Source: Sphingobium lactosutens
GTDB taxonomy: Bacteria > Pseudomonadota > Alphaproteobacteria > Sphingomonadales > Sphingomonadaceae
DNA length: 43,168 nucleotides
Assembly (NCBI RefSeq): GCF_013393185.1
Contig: NZ_QJQX01000084.1
Coordinates: 143,645 to 186,812, forward strand
Direction of reading: 5' to 3'
Shown here piece by piece: positions 30,884 to 39,929 of the stretch. The notes under the pieces are model-generated. The model made no database searches, was not told the DNA's origin, and saw only the letters and a program-made list of their open reading frames with translations. A program made the translations under genes and the position numbers. Each line of letters opens with the position of its first letter. Within the stretch, counting starts at the first letter, position 1.

Positions 30884-33826
30884 ATGAAGTTGGGTTTGGA
30901 TATGCAGTTGCGCCTCGGCAGTTCTGTGGCGGCCATCGCCCTGAGCGCGCTCACCACGCCGCTCTGGGCTCAGGATCAAGTGCCCGCCGACGTCGCGAGC
31001 AGCGCCGGGAATGTTGTGGATGAGCCAGCCACGGCCGACATCGTCGTCACCGGATCGCTGATTGCGCGTCCGAACAATGTCGCGGTCAGCCCGATCGTCA
31101 CGGTTTCCGATGAACTGGTGCAGCAGAGCGGACAGATCACGCTGGAGGATTCGCTGAACCAGCTTCCCGGCTTCACGCCGTCCGGCAATGCCGGCACCGG
31201 CGGTCAGGGCGCTGGTGGACGCGCCACGCTCAACCTGCGGGGCCTCGGATCCAACCGCAATCTCGTCCTGCTCGACGGCCGCCGCCTGCCGCTGTCGGAC
31301 ATCAACGGCAATGTCGACATCAACATCCTGCCGGAATCGATCATCGGATCGGTCGACGTCATCACCGGCGGCGCATCGGCCATTTACGGGTCGGACGCCA
31401 TGTCAGGTGTGGTCAATTTCAAGACCGACAAATATTTCGACGGCGTTCGCGTCGACATCCAGAATGGTGACAGTTTCCGTGGCGACTATGGCAAGTTCAA
31501 TGCATCGCTCGCGCTCGGCACCAAGTTTGCCGACGATCGCGGCCGGCTGATGCTGGCGCTCAGCTATGGCCATCGCGATCCACTTTCCGGCTCGCAGCGC
31601 AGCTTCTTCTCGGATAAGGTGCCGTCGTCCTTCATCGGCAGCGGCGCCTTCGTACCCGATGCGCTCAATCTGCCGAGCCAGACGGCGCTCAACGGCGTGT
31701 TCGCCCAATATGGCCTAACGACGCCGATCAATCGCACGCTGAACCTGGGCTTCAACAATAATGGATCGCTGTTCGTCCAGACCGGTGCGATCAACTATCA
31801 AGGGCCGACGATGGGCGCCTATGCCGTGGTCGGCGGCAATGTTCGCATGCCGGTGGGGCCACAACTCCAGATCCTCAATGAGTTCGAGCGCAAGTCCGCC
31901 TTTGCCAAGGGCGAGTTCGACCTGACGGAATCGCTGACCGCCTATGGCCAGTTCCTCTATGTCGATTCCACCGTCACGACGGAAAGCGGCAGCAGCCTGA
32001 CGCAGTTCGCGCCCTTCACCAGCATTCCGGTCACTAACCCCCTCATTCCCGCTGATCTGCGCACTTTGCTGGCATCGCGCGCGAACCCGACGGCGCCCTT
32101 CCGCTGGAGTGCGCGCTATGTCGGCATCGATGACAAGGGTTGGGACGAGAATTACCGGGTCCAGCAATATCTGGGTGGCCTCAAGGGGACGATCGCCGGC
32201 TCCTGGAAGTTCGACGCCTTCGCCTCCTATGACGAGACGGTCCACAACCAGTCGATGTTCAACGCCGTGCTGAAGTCGCGTGTGCAGACCTTGCTCAACG
32301 CGCCGGATGGTGGCGCCTCGCTCTGTGCTGGCGGCTTCAATCCCTTCGGCATCACCAACGCCACCAGCCTGTCGCAGGAATGCCAGGATTATGTCACCGC
32401 CACGGTCAACAGCCGCGAAAGGCTGACCCAGACCCAATTTCAGGGGCAGGTCAACGGCCCGCTGTTCAACCTTCCCGCCGGGCCGGTCCAGTTGGCGCTG
32501 CTCGCCGGCTATCGCAAGAACAGCTATAAATATGATCCCAGTCCCGACCTGGTTTCCAACAATGTCGAGTCCGTGGTCGGCTCCAACCCGGCGCGAGGTG
32601 AAATCAGCGTCAAGGAATTTGCGGCGCAGATCGACGTACCATTGCTGTCGGATACGCCCTTCTTCCATGAACTGGGCGTAGGCGCGGCGTTCCGCTATTC
32701 CGATTACAAGCCGACCGGGAGCGTGAAAAGCTACGAGTTCGACGCACGGTGGCAGCCGGTCGAAGCCTTGCTGATCCGCGGCAGCTATCAACGCGCGGTG
32801 CGTGCTCCCAATATCGGCGAGTTGTTCTCGCCTGTCACCGGATCGCAGCTGGCGATCGGCACGCCACCGGCCGCAATCGGCGATCCGTGCGATGTTCGCT
32901 CGTCGGCGCGGACCGGAGTCAATGGGGCGCAAGTGCGTGACCTCTGCCTGGCGCAGGGTATCCCGGCCGCCGCGATCGACGCCTATCAGTTTGCAACCAC
33001 GGCGACGGGCGGCAATATTCAGGGAAACAGCGCGCTGACCCCTGAAAAGGCGAACACCTTCAACGTCGGCTTCGTCCTCAACCCGAAATTCTCCTCGCCC
33101 TGGTTGTCAGGCTTTTCGCTGTCCATCGACTATTACAACATCAAGATCAGCAATGTCATATCGACCATCAACGGCCTCACCGTGCTTGCCAAATGCTATA
33201 ATCTGGACGGATCCAACAGCAGCTATTCCAACAGCAATGAATTCTGCCAGCTGATCCAGCGCGATCCGACCGGGCAGCTAGTCGCCATTGCCCAGCCTTA
33301 TCTCAATCTGGGCGCGCTGGACACCGATGGCGTCGATGTTCAGGTCAACTGGTCGCTCCGGCTTTCCGAAGCCGGTATCGGCGACGGATCGGGCAAGATC
33401 TATGCCTCGTCTGCGATCGGCTGGCTCAACCATTACAAGGTTCAGACCCTGCCCGGCACATCGTCGCAGGACTTTGTCGGCACCAGCACGCCCGGTCGCC
33501 CGTTGCCCAAGTGGAAGGCGCTGACCACCGTCGGTTACAGCTCCGACGTCTTCGGTATCGGTCTGCGCTGGCGTTATCAGGGCAAGCTGCGCGACATCAG
33601 CGCGATCACGACGCCCGCAGCGGAACAGGTGGGTGTAAAGCCCTATAATCTGTTCGATGTCTTCTCGACGCTGGACATTACCGAAAATTTTCAGCTGCGT
33701 GGCGGCATCACCAACCTGTTCGACAAGGCCATTCCCTTCGTCGCCAGTTCGCAGAACGGCACCGACGCGGGCACCTACGATATGGTCGGGCGCTCCTTCT
33801 ATGTCGGTGCGAAGTTCAAATTCTGA
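30884..33826 (+). CDS. TonB-dependent receptor of the quinate/shikimate-ester island
   Basis: A 980-residue receptor with a signal peptide (to LWAQ, about 29), the TonB-box region TADIVVTGSLIARP, and a plug with LNLRGLGSNRNLVLLDGRRL and VDVITGGASAIYGSDAMSG. The long barrel ends in YVGAKFKF. The plug is of the type found in large receptors of sphingomonads and xanthomonads for plant-derived compounds. The ATG follows GGGAGGACAGG. Its position inside an island of exported esterases and dehydroshikimate-pathway genes, behind a perfect copy of the common operator, suggests it takes up the intact ester. A hairpin separates it from the dehydrogenase gene. Confidence 0.93.
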   Translation: MKLGLDMQLRLGSSVAAIALSALTTPLWAQDQVPADVASSAGNVVDEPATADIVVTGSLIARPNNVAVSPIVTVSDELVQQSGQITLEDSLNQLPGFTPSGNAGTGGQGAGGRATLNLRGLGSNRNLVLLDGRRLPLSDINGNVDINILPESIIGSVDVITGGASAIYGSDAMSGVVNFKTDKYFDGVRVDIQNGDSFRGDYGKFNASLALGTKFADDRGRLMLALSYGHRDPLSGSQRSFFSDKVPSSFIGSGAFVPDALNLPSQTALNGVFAQYGLTTPINRTLNLGFNNNGSLFVQTGAINYQGPTMGAYAVVGGNVRMPVGPQLQILNEFERKSAFAKGEFDLTESLTAYGQFLYVDSTVTTESGSSLTQFAPFTSIPVTNPLIPADLRTLLASRANPTAPFRWSARYVGIDDKGWDENYRVQQYLGGLKGTIAGSWKFDAFASYDETVHNQSMFNAVLKSRVQTLLNAPDGGASLCAGGFNPFGITNATSLSQECQDYVTATVNSRERLTQTQFQGQVNGPLFNLPAGPVQLALLAGYRKNSYKYDPSPDLVSNNVESVVGSNPARGEISVKEFAAQIDVPLLSDTPFFHELGVGAAFRYSDYKPTGSVKSYEFDARWQPVEALLIRGSYQRAVRAPNIGELFSPVTGSQLAIGTPPAAIGDPCDVRSSARTGVNGAQVRDLCLAQGIPAAAIDAYQFATTATGGNIQGNSALTPEKANTFNVGFVLNPKFSSPWLSGFSLSIDYYNIKISNVISTINGLTVLAKCYNLDGSNSSYSNSNEFCQLIQRDPTGQLVAIAQPYLNLGALDTDGVDVQVNWSLRLSEAGIGDGSGKIYASSAIGWLNHYKVQTLPGTSSQDFVGTSTPGRPLPKWKALTTVGYSSDVFGIGLRWRYQGKLRDISAITTPAAEQVGVKPYNLFDVFSTLDITENFQLRGGITNLFDKAIPFVASSQNGTDAGTYDMVGRSFYVGAKFKF

Positions 33827-33834
33827 CCTGTCAT

Positions 33835-33867
33835 CGCCTCCGCCTGTGCGGTGGAGGCGGCTTTCTC
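33835..33867 (+). terminator. Hairpin after the TBDR gene
   Basis: CGCCTCCGCC (33835-33844) pairs with GGTGGAGGCG (33850-33859 region) including one G-U pair, followed by GCTTTCTCCCTT. It lies between the receptor stop and the dehydrogenase start, only 56 bases apart. It is more likely a partial terminator that sets receptor versus enzyme levels than a complete stop, since no separate promoter fits behind it. Confidence 0.55.
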
Positions 33868-33881
33868 CCTTACCGGATATC

Positions 33882-34760
33882 ATGATCTTGACCCAGTCCC
33901 GTTCCGCCGCTGCCCGTTATCTGACCGGTCTTATCGGTCGCGATATTCAGGCATCCCTGTCTCCTTGGCTGCATGAAAGCGAAGCGGATGCGCAGGGGAT
34001 CAGGCTGATCTACCGCCTCTTCGATCTTGCGGCGGAGGGGATGGATGCGGAGGATATCCCTCGCCTGATCGACGCCCTGCAACTTGCGGGCTTTGCGGGC
34101 GTCAATGTCACTCATCCCTATAAGCAGGCGATCATCGCCCATCTCGACGAATTGTCGCCCCAGGCGCGGCAGATCGGCTCGGTCAACACGGTGGTGTTCA
34201 GCGGCGGAAGGCGCATTGGCTATAATACGGATGTCTATGGTTTTGCCGAAAATCTCCGCTCGGGTCTGCCGCCTGCGTCGCGATTTGGCCAGGTGGTTCA
34301 GATGGGAGCCGGGGGAGCCGGGGCGGCAACGGCGCATGCGCTGATGGACCTTGGCGTCGGTCGGTTGACCCTCTTCGATCTGGACCGCCGACGCGCCGAA
34401 GAACTTTGTGCTGCCCTCTGCGCTATTCACGGAGCCGACAGGGCGGTTGTCGGAAGCGACCTCGCATCGGTCGTCGCGGCGGCCGATGGCATTGTCAACG
34501 CAACGCCGCTGGGCATGGAGGGATATCCCGGCTCCGCCATCCCTCGTGCCTTGCTGCGGCCCGCGCTCTGGGTAACGGATATCGTCTATTTCCCGCTCGA
34601 AACCCAATTGCTGGCGGAGGCGCGGGAGGCGGGATGCACTACGCTCAACGGTAGCGGGATGACCGTTTATCAGGCGGTCCGCGCGTTCGAGCATTTTACG
34701 GGAAGGAAGGCTGATCCCGAACGGATGGCCGCGAGCTTTCGGAGTGAACTGAAAGTCTGA
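33882..34760 (+). CDS. Shikimate/quinate dehydrogenase (AroE/QsuD family)
   Basis: A 292-residue NAD(P)-dependent dehydrogenase. The substrate-binding lobe has SLSPWLHE (Ser25, Ser27) and NVTHPYKQ with the catalytic Lys81; Asp117 in GYNTDVYGF completes the catalytic pair. The nucleotide-binding loop reads MGAGGAGAATAHA; the family motif NATPLGM and the C-terminal LNGSGMTVYQAVRAFEHFTG are present. A catabolic context makes oxidation of quinate or shikimate to 3-dehydroquinate or 3-dehydroshikimate more likely than biosynthetic reduction. In LFDLDRRRAEE the residue after the second strand is acidic (Asp), as in enzymes that prefer NAD over NADP. A longer frame runs back into the receptor gene and is rejected. 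Confidence 0.88.
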   Translation: MILTQSRSAAARYLTGLIGRDIQASLSPWLHESEADAQGIRLIYRLFDLAAEGMDAEDIPRLIDALQLAGFAGVNVTHPYKQAIIAHLDELSPQARQIGSVNTVVFSGGRRIGYNTDVYGFAENLRSGLPPASRFGQVVQMGAGGAGAATAHALMDLGVGRLTLFDLDRRRAEELCAALCAIHGADRAVVGSDLASVVAAADGIVNATPLGMEGYPGSAIPRALLRPALWVTDIVYFPLETQLLAEAREAGCTTLNGSGMTVYQAVRAFEHFTGRKADPERMAASFRSELKV

Positions 34761-34784
34761 TCTGATCGGACAAGGGAGACGCGC

Positions 34785-36635
34785 ATGACATATGGCATCG
34801 CCACGGTTTCATTGAGCGGCACGCTGGAGGAGAAATTGCGCGCTGCGGCCTCTGCTGGCTTCGACGGGGTCGAGATTTTCGAGAATGATCTGATCGCCTC
34901 TCCCCTCAGCCCATGCGAAGTCCGGACGCTGATGGACGACCTGGGCCTTGCCTGCCTGCTCTACCAACCCTTTCGCGATTTCGAGGGGATGCCCGGCGCC
35001 CTGCGACAACAGGCGCTGGACCGGGTCGAAGCCAAGTTCGACCTTATGGCGGAATTGGGAACCGATCGGATATTGGTCTGTTCCAACTGTGCACCCCAAG
35101 CCCTTGGCGAACGCAGCCGTATCGTTGCAGACCTGCGCGAACTGGGGGAGCGCGCGGCCAAACGCGGCATCGTCGTCGGTTATGAGGCGCTCGCCTGGGG
35201 GCGCCATGTCTTCGATCATCGCGATGCCTGGGCGATCGTGGAGGAAGTCGATCATCCCGCCATCGGCATCATCCTCGACAGTTTTCACTCGCTTGCACGC
35301 GGTATCCCCAGCGACAGTATCCGTGCCATTCGCGGCGAGAAGATCGCCTTCGTCCAATTGGCGGACGCGCCGATGCTCGATATGGATCTGCTGTACTGGA
35401 GCCGTCATTTCCGCAATTTCCCGGGTCAGGGCGGCCTTGCCGTCAGCAACTATGTCGCGGAGATACTGAAAACCGGCTACCAGGGGCCATTGTCACTGGA
35501 AATCTTCAACGATCGTTTCCGGGGATGGTCGGCCGACCTGATCGCTGCGGATGGACTGCGCTCGCTGCGCCATGTCGAGGATGCTGCCGGACGCCTGTCA
35601 GGTCGTGTTGCCTCTGTCCCGGCGCCTCCAGCCAGGTTGCGTCCCGAATTTGTGGAATTTGCCGTCGAGCCGCAGAACGTCCCGGAACTGGAGAAAATGT
35701 TCCGATCGCTCGGCTTCAGCATGACCGGGGTGCATCATACCAAGGCGGTGACGCGATGGCAGGCGGGATCGGTCAATCTGATAATCAATGGAGAAAAGGC
35801 GGGCTTTGGCCACAGCTTCTCCGTCACGCATGGTCCATCGATCTGTGCCGTCGGGCTGGTCGTACCGGACCGGGATGCCGTCGCCTCCCGCGCAGCCTAT
35901 CTGGGCATTCATGCGGTGGATGATCGGGATGCGCCGGGCAATCTGGCGGTTCCCGCGCTACGCGGCATTGGAGGCAGTCTGATCTATCTGGTCGGGGAAG
36001 GGGAAGTCGACGCCATGTGGGCGGACGAATTCACGCCGACCGGGGTAGACGCCGATTCGGATTTCCTTGAGATCGATCATCTGGCGGCAGTCGTTCGGAT
36101 CGAGGAATATCTGTCCTGGCAGCTTTACTGGCGGTCGCTGTTCGGGCTCGAACAAAGTTCGCAGGCGGATGTCATCGATCCATCCGGGTTGGTCCTGAGC
36201 CAACCACTTCAATCGGCAGACGGCGCGCTTCGGTTGACGCTCAATGCTTCGGATGCGGTTGGGACATTATCGGCCCGTTTCGTCGAACATAATTTCGGCG
36301 GCGGTTATCAGCATGTCGCCTTCGCAACATCGGGTCTGGTGGACAAGGCCAGGGATTTGGAAGAGCGCAAGGCAGAAACCTTGCCTATCTCCAACAATTA
36401 TTATTGCGACCTGTCGGCGCGTTATGGCTTCGATGCTGGAATGCGGGGAAAACTGGCGGCCGCACATATATTATATGACCGCAGCGCAGAAGGCGAATAT
36501 TGGCAGCTCTACAGTCGCGCCTTTCAGAAGCGGTTCTTCTTCGAATTTGTGAAACGCAGAAATTACGAGGGGTATGGCGCGCCCAATGCGGGTGTCCGTC
36601 TCGCCTCGCAGGAACGGTTCAAGACCGCCGTTTGA
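34785..36635 (+). CDS. qsuB: 3-Dehydroshikimate dehydratase, QsuB/QuiC1-type two-domain enzyme
   Basis: A 616-residue protein matching the usual size of QsuB/QuiC1. The N-terminal sugar-isomerase-like TIM barrel (about 1-270) has the metal ligands at the expected places: Glu134 (VGYEALAW), Asp165 (ILDSFHSL), Gln191 (FVQLADAP) and Glu239 (SLEIFNDRF). It converts 3-dehydroshikimate to protocatechuate. The C-terminal part (about 285-616) is a hydroxyphenylpyruvate-dioxygenase-like VOC pair that keeps a complete His-His-Glu set: His432 (EIDHLA), His510 (GYQHVAF) and Glu587 (FFFEFVKRR). Whether that domain is catalytic in this family is not settled. It follows the dehydrogenase by 24 bases with a good site (AAGGGAG). 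No protocatechuate ring-cleavage gene is in the window. Confidence 0.93.
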   Translation: MTYGIATVSLSGTLEEKLRAAASAGFDGVEIFENDLIASPLSPCEVRTLMDDLGLACLLYQPFRDFEGMPGALRQQALDRVEAKFDLMAELGTDRILVCSNCAPQALGERSRIVADLRELGERAAKRGIVVGYEALAWGRHVFDHRDAWAIVEEVDHPAIGIILDSFHSLARGIPSDSIRAIRGEKIAFVQLADAPMLDMDLLYWSRHFRNFPGQGGLAVSNYVAEILKTGYQGPLSLEIFNDRFRGWSADLIAADGLRSLRHVEDAAGRLSGRVASVPAPPARLRPEFVEFAVEPQNVPELEKMFRSLGFSMTGVHHTKAVTRWQAGSVNLIINGEKAGFGHSFSVTHGPSICAVGLVVPDRDAVASRAAYLGIHAVDDRDAPGNLAVPALRGIGGSLIYLVGEGEVDAMWADEFTPTGVDADSDFLEIDHLAAVVRIEEYLSWQLYWRSLFGLEQSSQADVIDPSGLVLSQPLQSADGALRLTLNASDAVGTLSARFVEHNFGGGYQHVAFATSGLVDKARDLEERKAETLPISNNYYCDLSARYGFDAGMRGKLAAAHILYDRSAEGEYWQLYSRAFQKRFFFEFVKRRNYEGYGAPNAGVRLASQERFKTAV

Positions 36636-36670
36636 CCCTGTTACGGTTCCGCATAAAATAGGCGGTCTTT
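36621..36670. terminator. Possible bidirectional terminator between convergent genes
   Basis: AAGACCGCC (36621-36629), in the last codons of the QsuB gene, pairs perfectly with GGCGGTCTT (36661-36669), which is followed by TTG. The 31-base loop is long for an intrinsic terminator, but the position between convergent genes supports a termination role. Confidence 0.4.
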
Positions 36671-36684
36671 GAGGCTTAACTTCA

Positions 36685-37389
36685 TCACCCTGCGCGGTCG
36701 AACCCGTGCGCCGTCATCCAGATTCGGGCCTTTTCGCGAAAGGCCGGCGTTGCCGTCTGAGTCATTTGTGCCAGCCAATATTGTGCGCCATCCATGTCGC
36801 CAGCGCCGGCCAGCATCCGGGCATGGTTGAACTGGCCGCGGAAATCGCCGCCCTCGGCGGCGGTCCGGTAATGATCGGCCGCCGTCACGCGATTGCGTTC
36901 GACGACCCAGCCATCTTCGTAGAAGCTTCCGATCATGTTGCTCGACTTGGCGTGGCCGAGCGCCGCAGCCCGCTCGAACAATCGCAGCGCCTCTTCCCTG
37001 TCCTCGCTCACCCCGTCTCCCAGCGTGTAGAGGGTCGCGAGATTATACATGGCCCAATCCAGGCCATGATCGGCGGCCGACGCATACCATTGGGCGGCCA
37101 GCCCCTTGTCCATGGCGGTGCCCCAGCCATGTTCGCAGCAGCGGCCGACCATGTTCATCGCCATCGCATTGCCCGCTTTTGCCGCCAAGCCGAACCAGCG
37201 CAGCGCTTCAGCGGGATTGCGGCCGACGCCTCGTCCATCGAGGTGGATCTGGCCGGCAAGCAACTGCGCCTCGTCATGGCCCGCTTCTGCCGCCTCCAGC
37301 AGCAGGGCAGCCACATCTTCCGGCGGTCCCGCAAGGGCGGCTTCGCGTTCGACTTGAGTCATGGCGATCAGACGGGGCTGGCTGGTCAT
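36685..37389 (-). CDS. Sel1-repeat protein
   Basis: A 234-residue cytosolic protein made of Sel1-like (TPR-related) helical repeats. Units include AGHDEAQLLAGQIHLDGRGV, AGNAMAMNMVGRCCEHGWGT, HGLDWAMYNLATLYTLGDGV, LGHAKSSNMIGSFYEDGWVV and GGDFRGQFNHARMLAGAGD. Such proteins are protein-interaction scaffolds. It lies downstream of a siderophore receptor, a known neighbourhood: in many proteobacteria a Fiu-type receptor is followed by a Sel1/TPR gene and a PiuC-type Fe(II) dioxygenase. Here the dioxygenase is absent. A 10-bp inverted repeat separates it from the receptor gene. Confidence 0.88.
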   Translation of the reverse strand: MTSQPRLIAMTQVEREAALAGPPEDVAALLLEAAEAGHDEAQLLAGQIHLDGRGVGRNPAEALRWFGLAAKAGNAMAMNMVGRCCEHGWGTAMDKGLAAQWYASAADHGLDWAMYNLATLYTLGDGVSEDREEALRLFERAAALGHAKSSNMIGSFYEDGWVVERNRVTAADHYRTAAEGGDFRGQFNHARMLAGAGDMDGAQYWLAQMTQTATPAFREKARIWMTAHGFDRAG

Positions 37390-37409
37390 ATGCGGACTTT
37401 CATGGGAAT

Positions 37410-37436
37410 GGCCCGCCCCAGCATATGGGGCGGGCC
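37410..37436 (-). repeat. Perfect 10-bp GC-rich inverted repeat
   Basis: GGCCCGCCCC (37410-37419) and GGGGCGGGCC (37427-37436) form a perfect stem with a 7-base loop, in the 76 bases between the receptor stop and the Sel1 start. There is no U-run on either strand. It may protect the receptor mRNA 3' end or attenuate transcription into the Sel1 gene. Confidence 0.6.
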
Positions 37437-37465
37437 ATGCTTGCCTTCCGAGAAACGGGGCAGGC

Positions 37466-39910
37466 TTAGTATTTGATGTTCAGGGTTACGATCGCAGTCC
37501 GCCCGGCCGCCTGATTGGCATAATGGGCGGAGTAGGCCTTGTCGTAATAACGCTTGTTGAAGACGTTGTTGACGTTGACCTGAAGGTTGATCGCGTCGCT
37601 GAAGCTGTAGGACGCATTGCCGTCGAAGCGCCAGTAGCTCGGCACCATGCGCGCCAGTTCCTTGGTGATCACGACCGCCCCGTTGGTGATGGTGCGGGTG
37701 TCGGAATAGCCGCCATAGACCTTCGCCATGTAGATCGCGCCGCCGCCCACGGTGAAGGCCGGGGTGATCTTGTAGTTGGTGAAGGCGGTCAGGCTGTGCT
37801 TGGGCGTGTTGGGGAACTGCTTGCCGGTGTTGACCGACGGGGCATAGAGAGTGACACCGCTCACCGTCGTCGCCGTGAAGCCGCCATCGACGATTTCCGA
37901 GTCCATATAGGTGTAGCCGCCAAAGACGTTCCATTCCGGCGTGATGTTGCCGTTGAAGCCGACCTCGATGCCCTTGATGAGGCGTTCGCCGATGAAGGCG
38001 ACGGTGCCAGCGTCGTTGGTGGCGCGGGCATTCTTCGTCTCGGTGCGGAAGGCGGCCAGCGTCAGCGACAAGCTGTCGCCGAACAAATTGGCCTTGGCGC
38101 CGATTTCATAGGACTTCGTCTTTTCGACCTTGAGCGCGTCGGTCAGCGCCTGGCTTGTCGTGTTGAGCGCATTGCCCTCCGCGCCATTGGCGATGAACGA
38201 ACCGGGAGGCGTCGCCGACGTCGAGGTCGAGGCATAGATGCTGCTGTTGGCGGTCGGCTTGAAGACGATGCCGGCCTGATAGGTCCACAGGTCGTCGGTC
38301 CGGTCATAATAGACCCTGTTCGCGGTCGACGTCGCCGTCAGGCCGGGGCTGACGCTGGTTTCATAATGATCGTAACGACCGCCCAGATTGATGAGCAGGC
38401 TGTCGCTCAGGTTGATCGTGTCGAAGAAGGAGACGGCCTTGGTGGTCGTCTTCGACAGGGTCCAGGTCTTGCGTAGGCTGCGTTCGATCGGCGAGACTAC
38501 CGAAGACGCATCGCTGGCGTAGCTAACCCACGGATCGTTCGGGTTGGGATTGGCGAGTGTCGTGCAGTTGTAGCGGGCGAGCGACGCCGCACCGCAGCGG
38601 CCGCCGTCCGCTGTCGTGCCGGTCGCGATCGCCGTGCCGAGCGCTGCATTGGAGACATAGCTGCCATTGGCCGCCTTTTCCTCGCTGAACTCGACGCTGG
38701 CGGCGAAGCTGTTCTTGATGCCGCCCACGGTGAATTCGCCGAACAGGTCGGTCTGGTTCAGCAGACCGTCCGTCTCGCTGTAGCGATTGTTGTTGCGGCG
38801 CCAGACCAGGCCGTTGGCGACGTTGCCCTGCTGATCGTCGGGTTGAGTCCAGACATAGCCCTGCTGACTGCGGCCGTAACGCGACGTGTTGCGCAGCGTC
38901 ACGCCGCCGAAATCATGTTCCGCACGGATGGTGAAATTGTCGACCTTGGTCTTGCGGAAGTCGCGATCCTTCAGGCCATAATAGGCGCCGCGCGGCACGC
39001 TGATCTGCGTCCCGCCCAACGACGTGAAATCCTGCGCCGGGCCGGTCTCGGTGACGCCTGCGGGCGCGTTGCCGATGGTGTAGAGATAGGGAATGCCCGA
39101 ATCCGGCAGCTCGTCGGTATCGAGGTGATAATAGCTGATCGTCAGGCTGGTCGGGCCTTCCAGACCCAGCTTGATCGACGGCGCAATACCCCAGCGCTTG
39201 GACCAGATGGCATCGCGACCGGCAACGTCCTGATCGTGCCACATGGCGTTCAGCCGCACGCCGACAAATTCGTTGATCGACTGGTTGATGTCGATCGTCG
39301 CGCGCTTGTAGTCGGCATTGCCGAGGCTGCCGCTCGCCGCCACGAAGCGATCCGACTTCGGCGTCTTGGACACCAGGTTCAGCGAACCACCCGCGCCGCC
39401 GCGCCCGCCGGTGGTGCTGTCCGACCCTTTCACCACCTCGATCTGTTCGACGGCGAATATCTCGCGGCTTTGCGCGCCCACGTCACGCACGCCGTCCAGA
39501 TAGGTGCTGGCCTGGCTGTCGAAACCCCGGATGAACGGCCGGTCGCCCAGCGGGTTGCCGCCTTCGCCGGCGCCCAGGGTGATGCCCGGCACAGTGCGCA
39601 GCGCTTCGGTCAGGGACGCCGATGCCGTGTCCTTGATGACCGATGCGGGAATGACGGTGATGGAGCGGGGCGTGTCGACCAGCGGCGCAGTGAATTTGGG
39701 CGAATCCGCCTTGTCGACCTTGTAACCCTGCTCGTCGATCGCCGTGTCGGTGACGACCATGCTGCCCAGCTTGCGGGCCTGGCTTTCATCGGCGGGCTGA
39801 TCGCTGCTCTGGGCGATTGCAGGCGCGGCCGAAACGAACAGGCCAACGCAACTCAAGGCGAGGAAGCTGGTTGATGCAGGCGCGCGATCGCGCGTGTTGG
39901 AAGAATTCAT
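37466..39910 (-). CDS. TonB-dependent siderophore receptor (Fiu/catecholate type)
   Basis: An 814-residue receptor. It has a signal peptide (to AIAQ, about 34), a LGSMVVTDTAID TonB-box region and a siderophore-class plug with APLVDTPRSITVIPASVIKD, RPFIRGFDSQASTYLDGVRD and VEVVKGSDSTTGGRGGAGG-like sequence. The barrel ends in IVTLNIKY. The plug and the gene neighbourhood (Sel1 protein) fit the Fiu-like receptors that take up ferric catecholates. The ATG at 39910 has AAAGGGG seven bases upstream; the longer frame runs through a terminator and is rejected. Only 19 bases lie between that terminator and the ATG, so its transcript must pass the terminator. A Fur-like box lies in the promoter region beyond the HTH gene. 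Confidence 0.92.
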   Translation of the reverse strand: MNSSNTRDRAPASTSFLALSCVGLFVSAAPAIAQSSDQPADESQARKLGSMVVTDTAIDEQGYKVDKADSPKFTAPLVDTPRSITVIPASVIKDTASASLTEALRTVPGITLGAGEGGNPLGDRPFIRGFDSQASTYLDGVRDVGAQSREIFAVEQIEVVKGSDSTTGGRGGAGGSLNLVSKTPKSDRFVAASGSLGNADYKRATIDINQSINEFVGVRLNAMWHDQDVAGRDAIWSKRWGIAPSIKLGLEGPTSLTISYYHLDTDELPDSGIPYLYTIGNAPAGVTETGPAQDFTSLGGTQISVPRGAYYGLKDRDFRKTKVDNFTIRAEHDFGGVTLRNTSRYGRSQQGYVWTQPDDQQGNVANGLVWRRNNNRYSETDGLLNQTDLFGEFTVGGIKNSFAASVEFSEEKAANGSYVSNAALGTAIATGTTADGGRCGAASLARYNCTTLANPNPNDPWVSYASDASSVVSPIERSLRKTWTLSKTTTKAVSFFDTINLSDSLLINLGGRYDHYETSVSPGLTATSTANRVYYDRTDDLWTYQAGIVFKPTANSSIYASTSTSATPPGSFIANGAEGNALNTTSQALTDALKVEKTKSYEIGAKANLFGDSLSLTLAAFRTETKNARATNDAGTVAFIGERLIKGIEVGFNGNITPEWNVFGGYTYMDSEIVDGGFTATTVSGVTLYAPSVNTGKQFPNTPKHSLTAFTNYKITPAFTVGGGAIYMAKVYGGYSDTRTITNGAVVITKELARMVPSYWRFDGNASYSFSDAINLQVNVNNVFNKRYYDKAYSAHYANQAAGRTAIVTLNIKY

Positions 39911-39929
39911 TATTGCCCCTTTCTGGCGT

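Noticed and set aside
29470..30957. 495-codon open frame opposite the MFS gene
   Set aside because: Composition rich in Arg, His and Gln without domain patterns; the plus-strand frame is a clear twelve-helix carrier.
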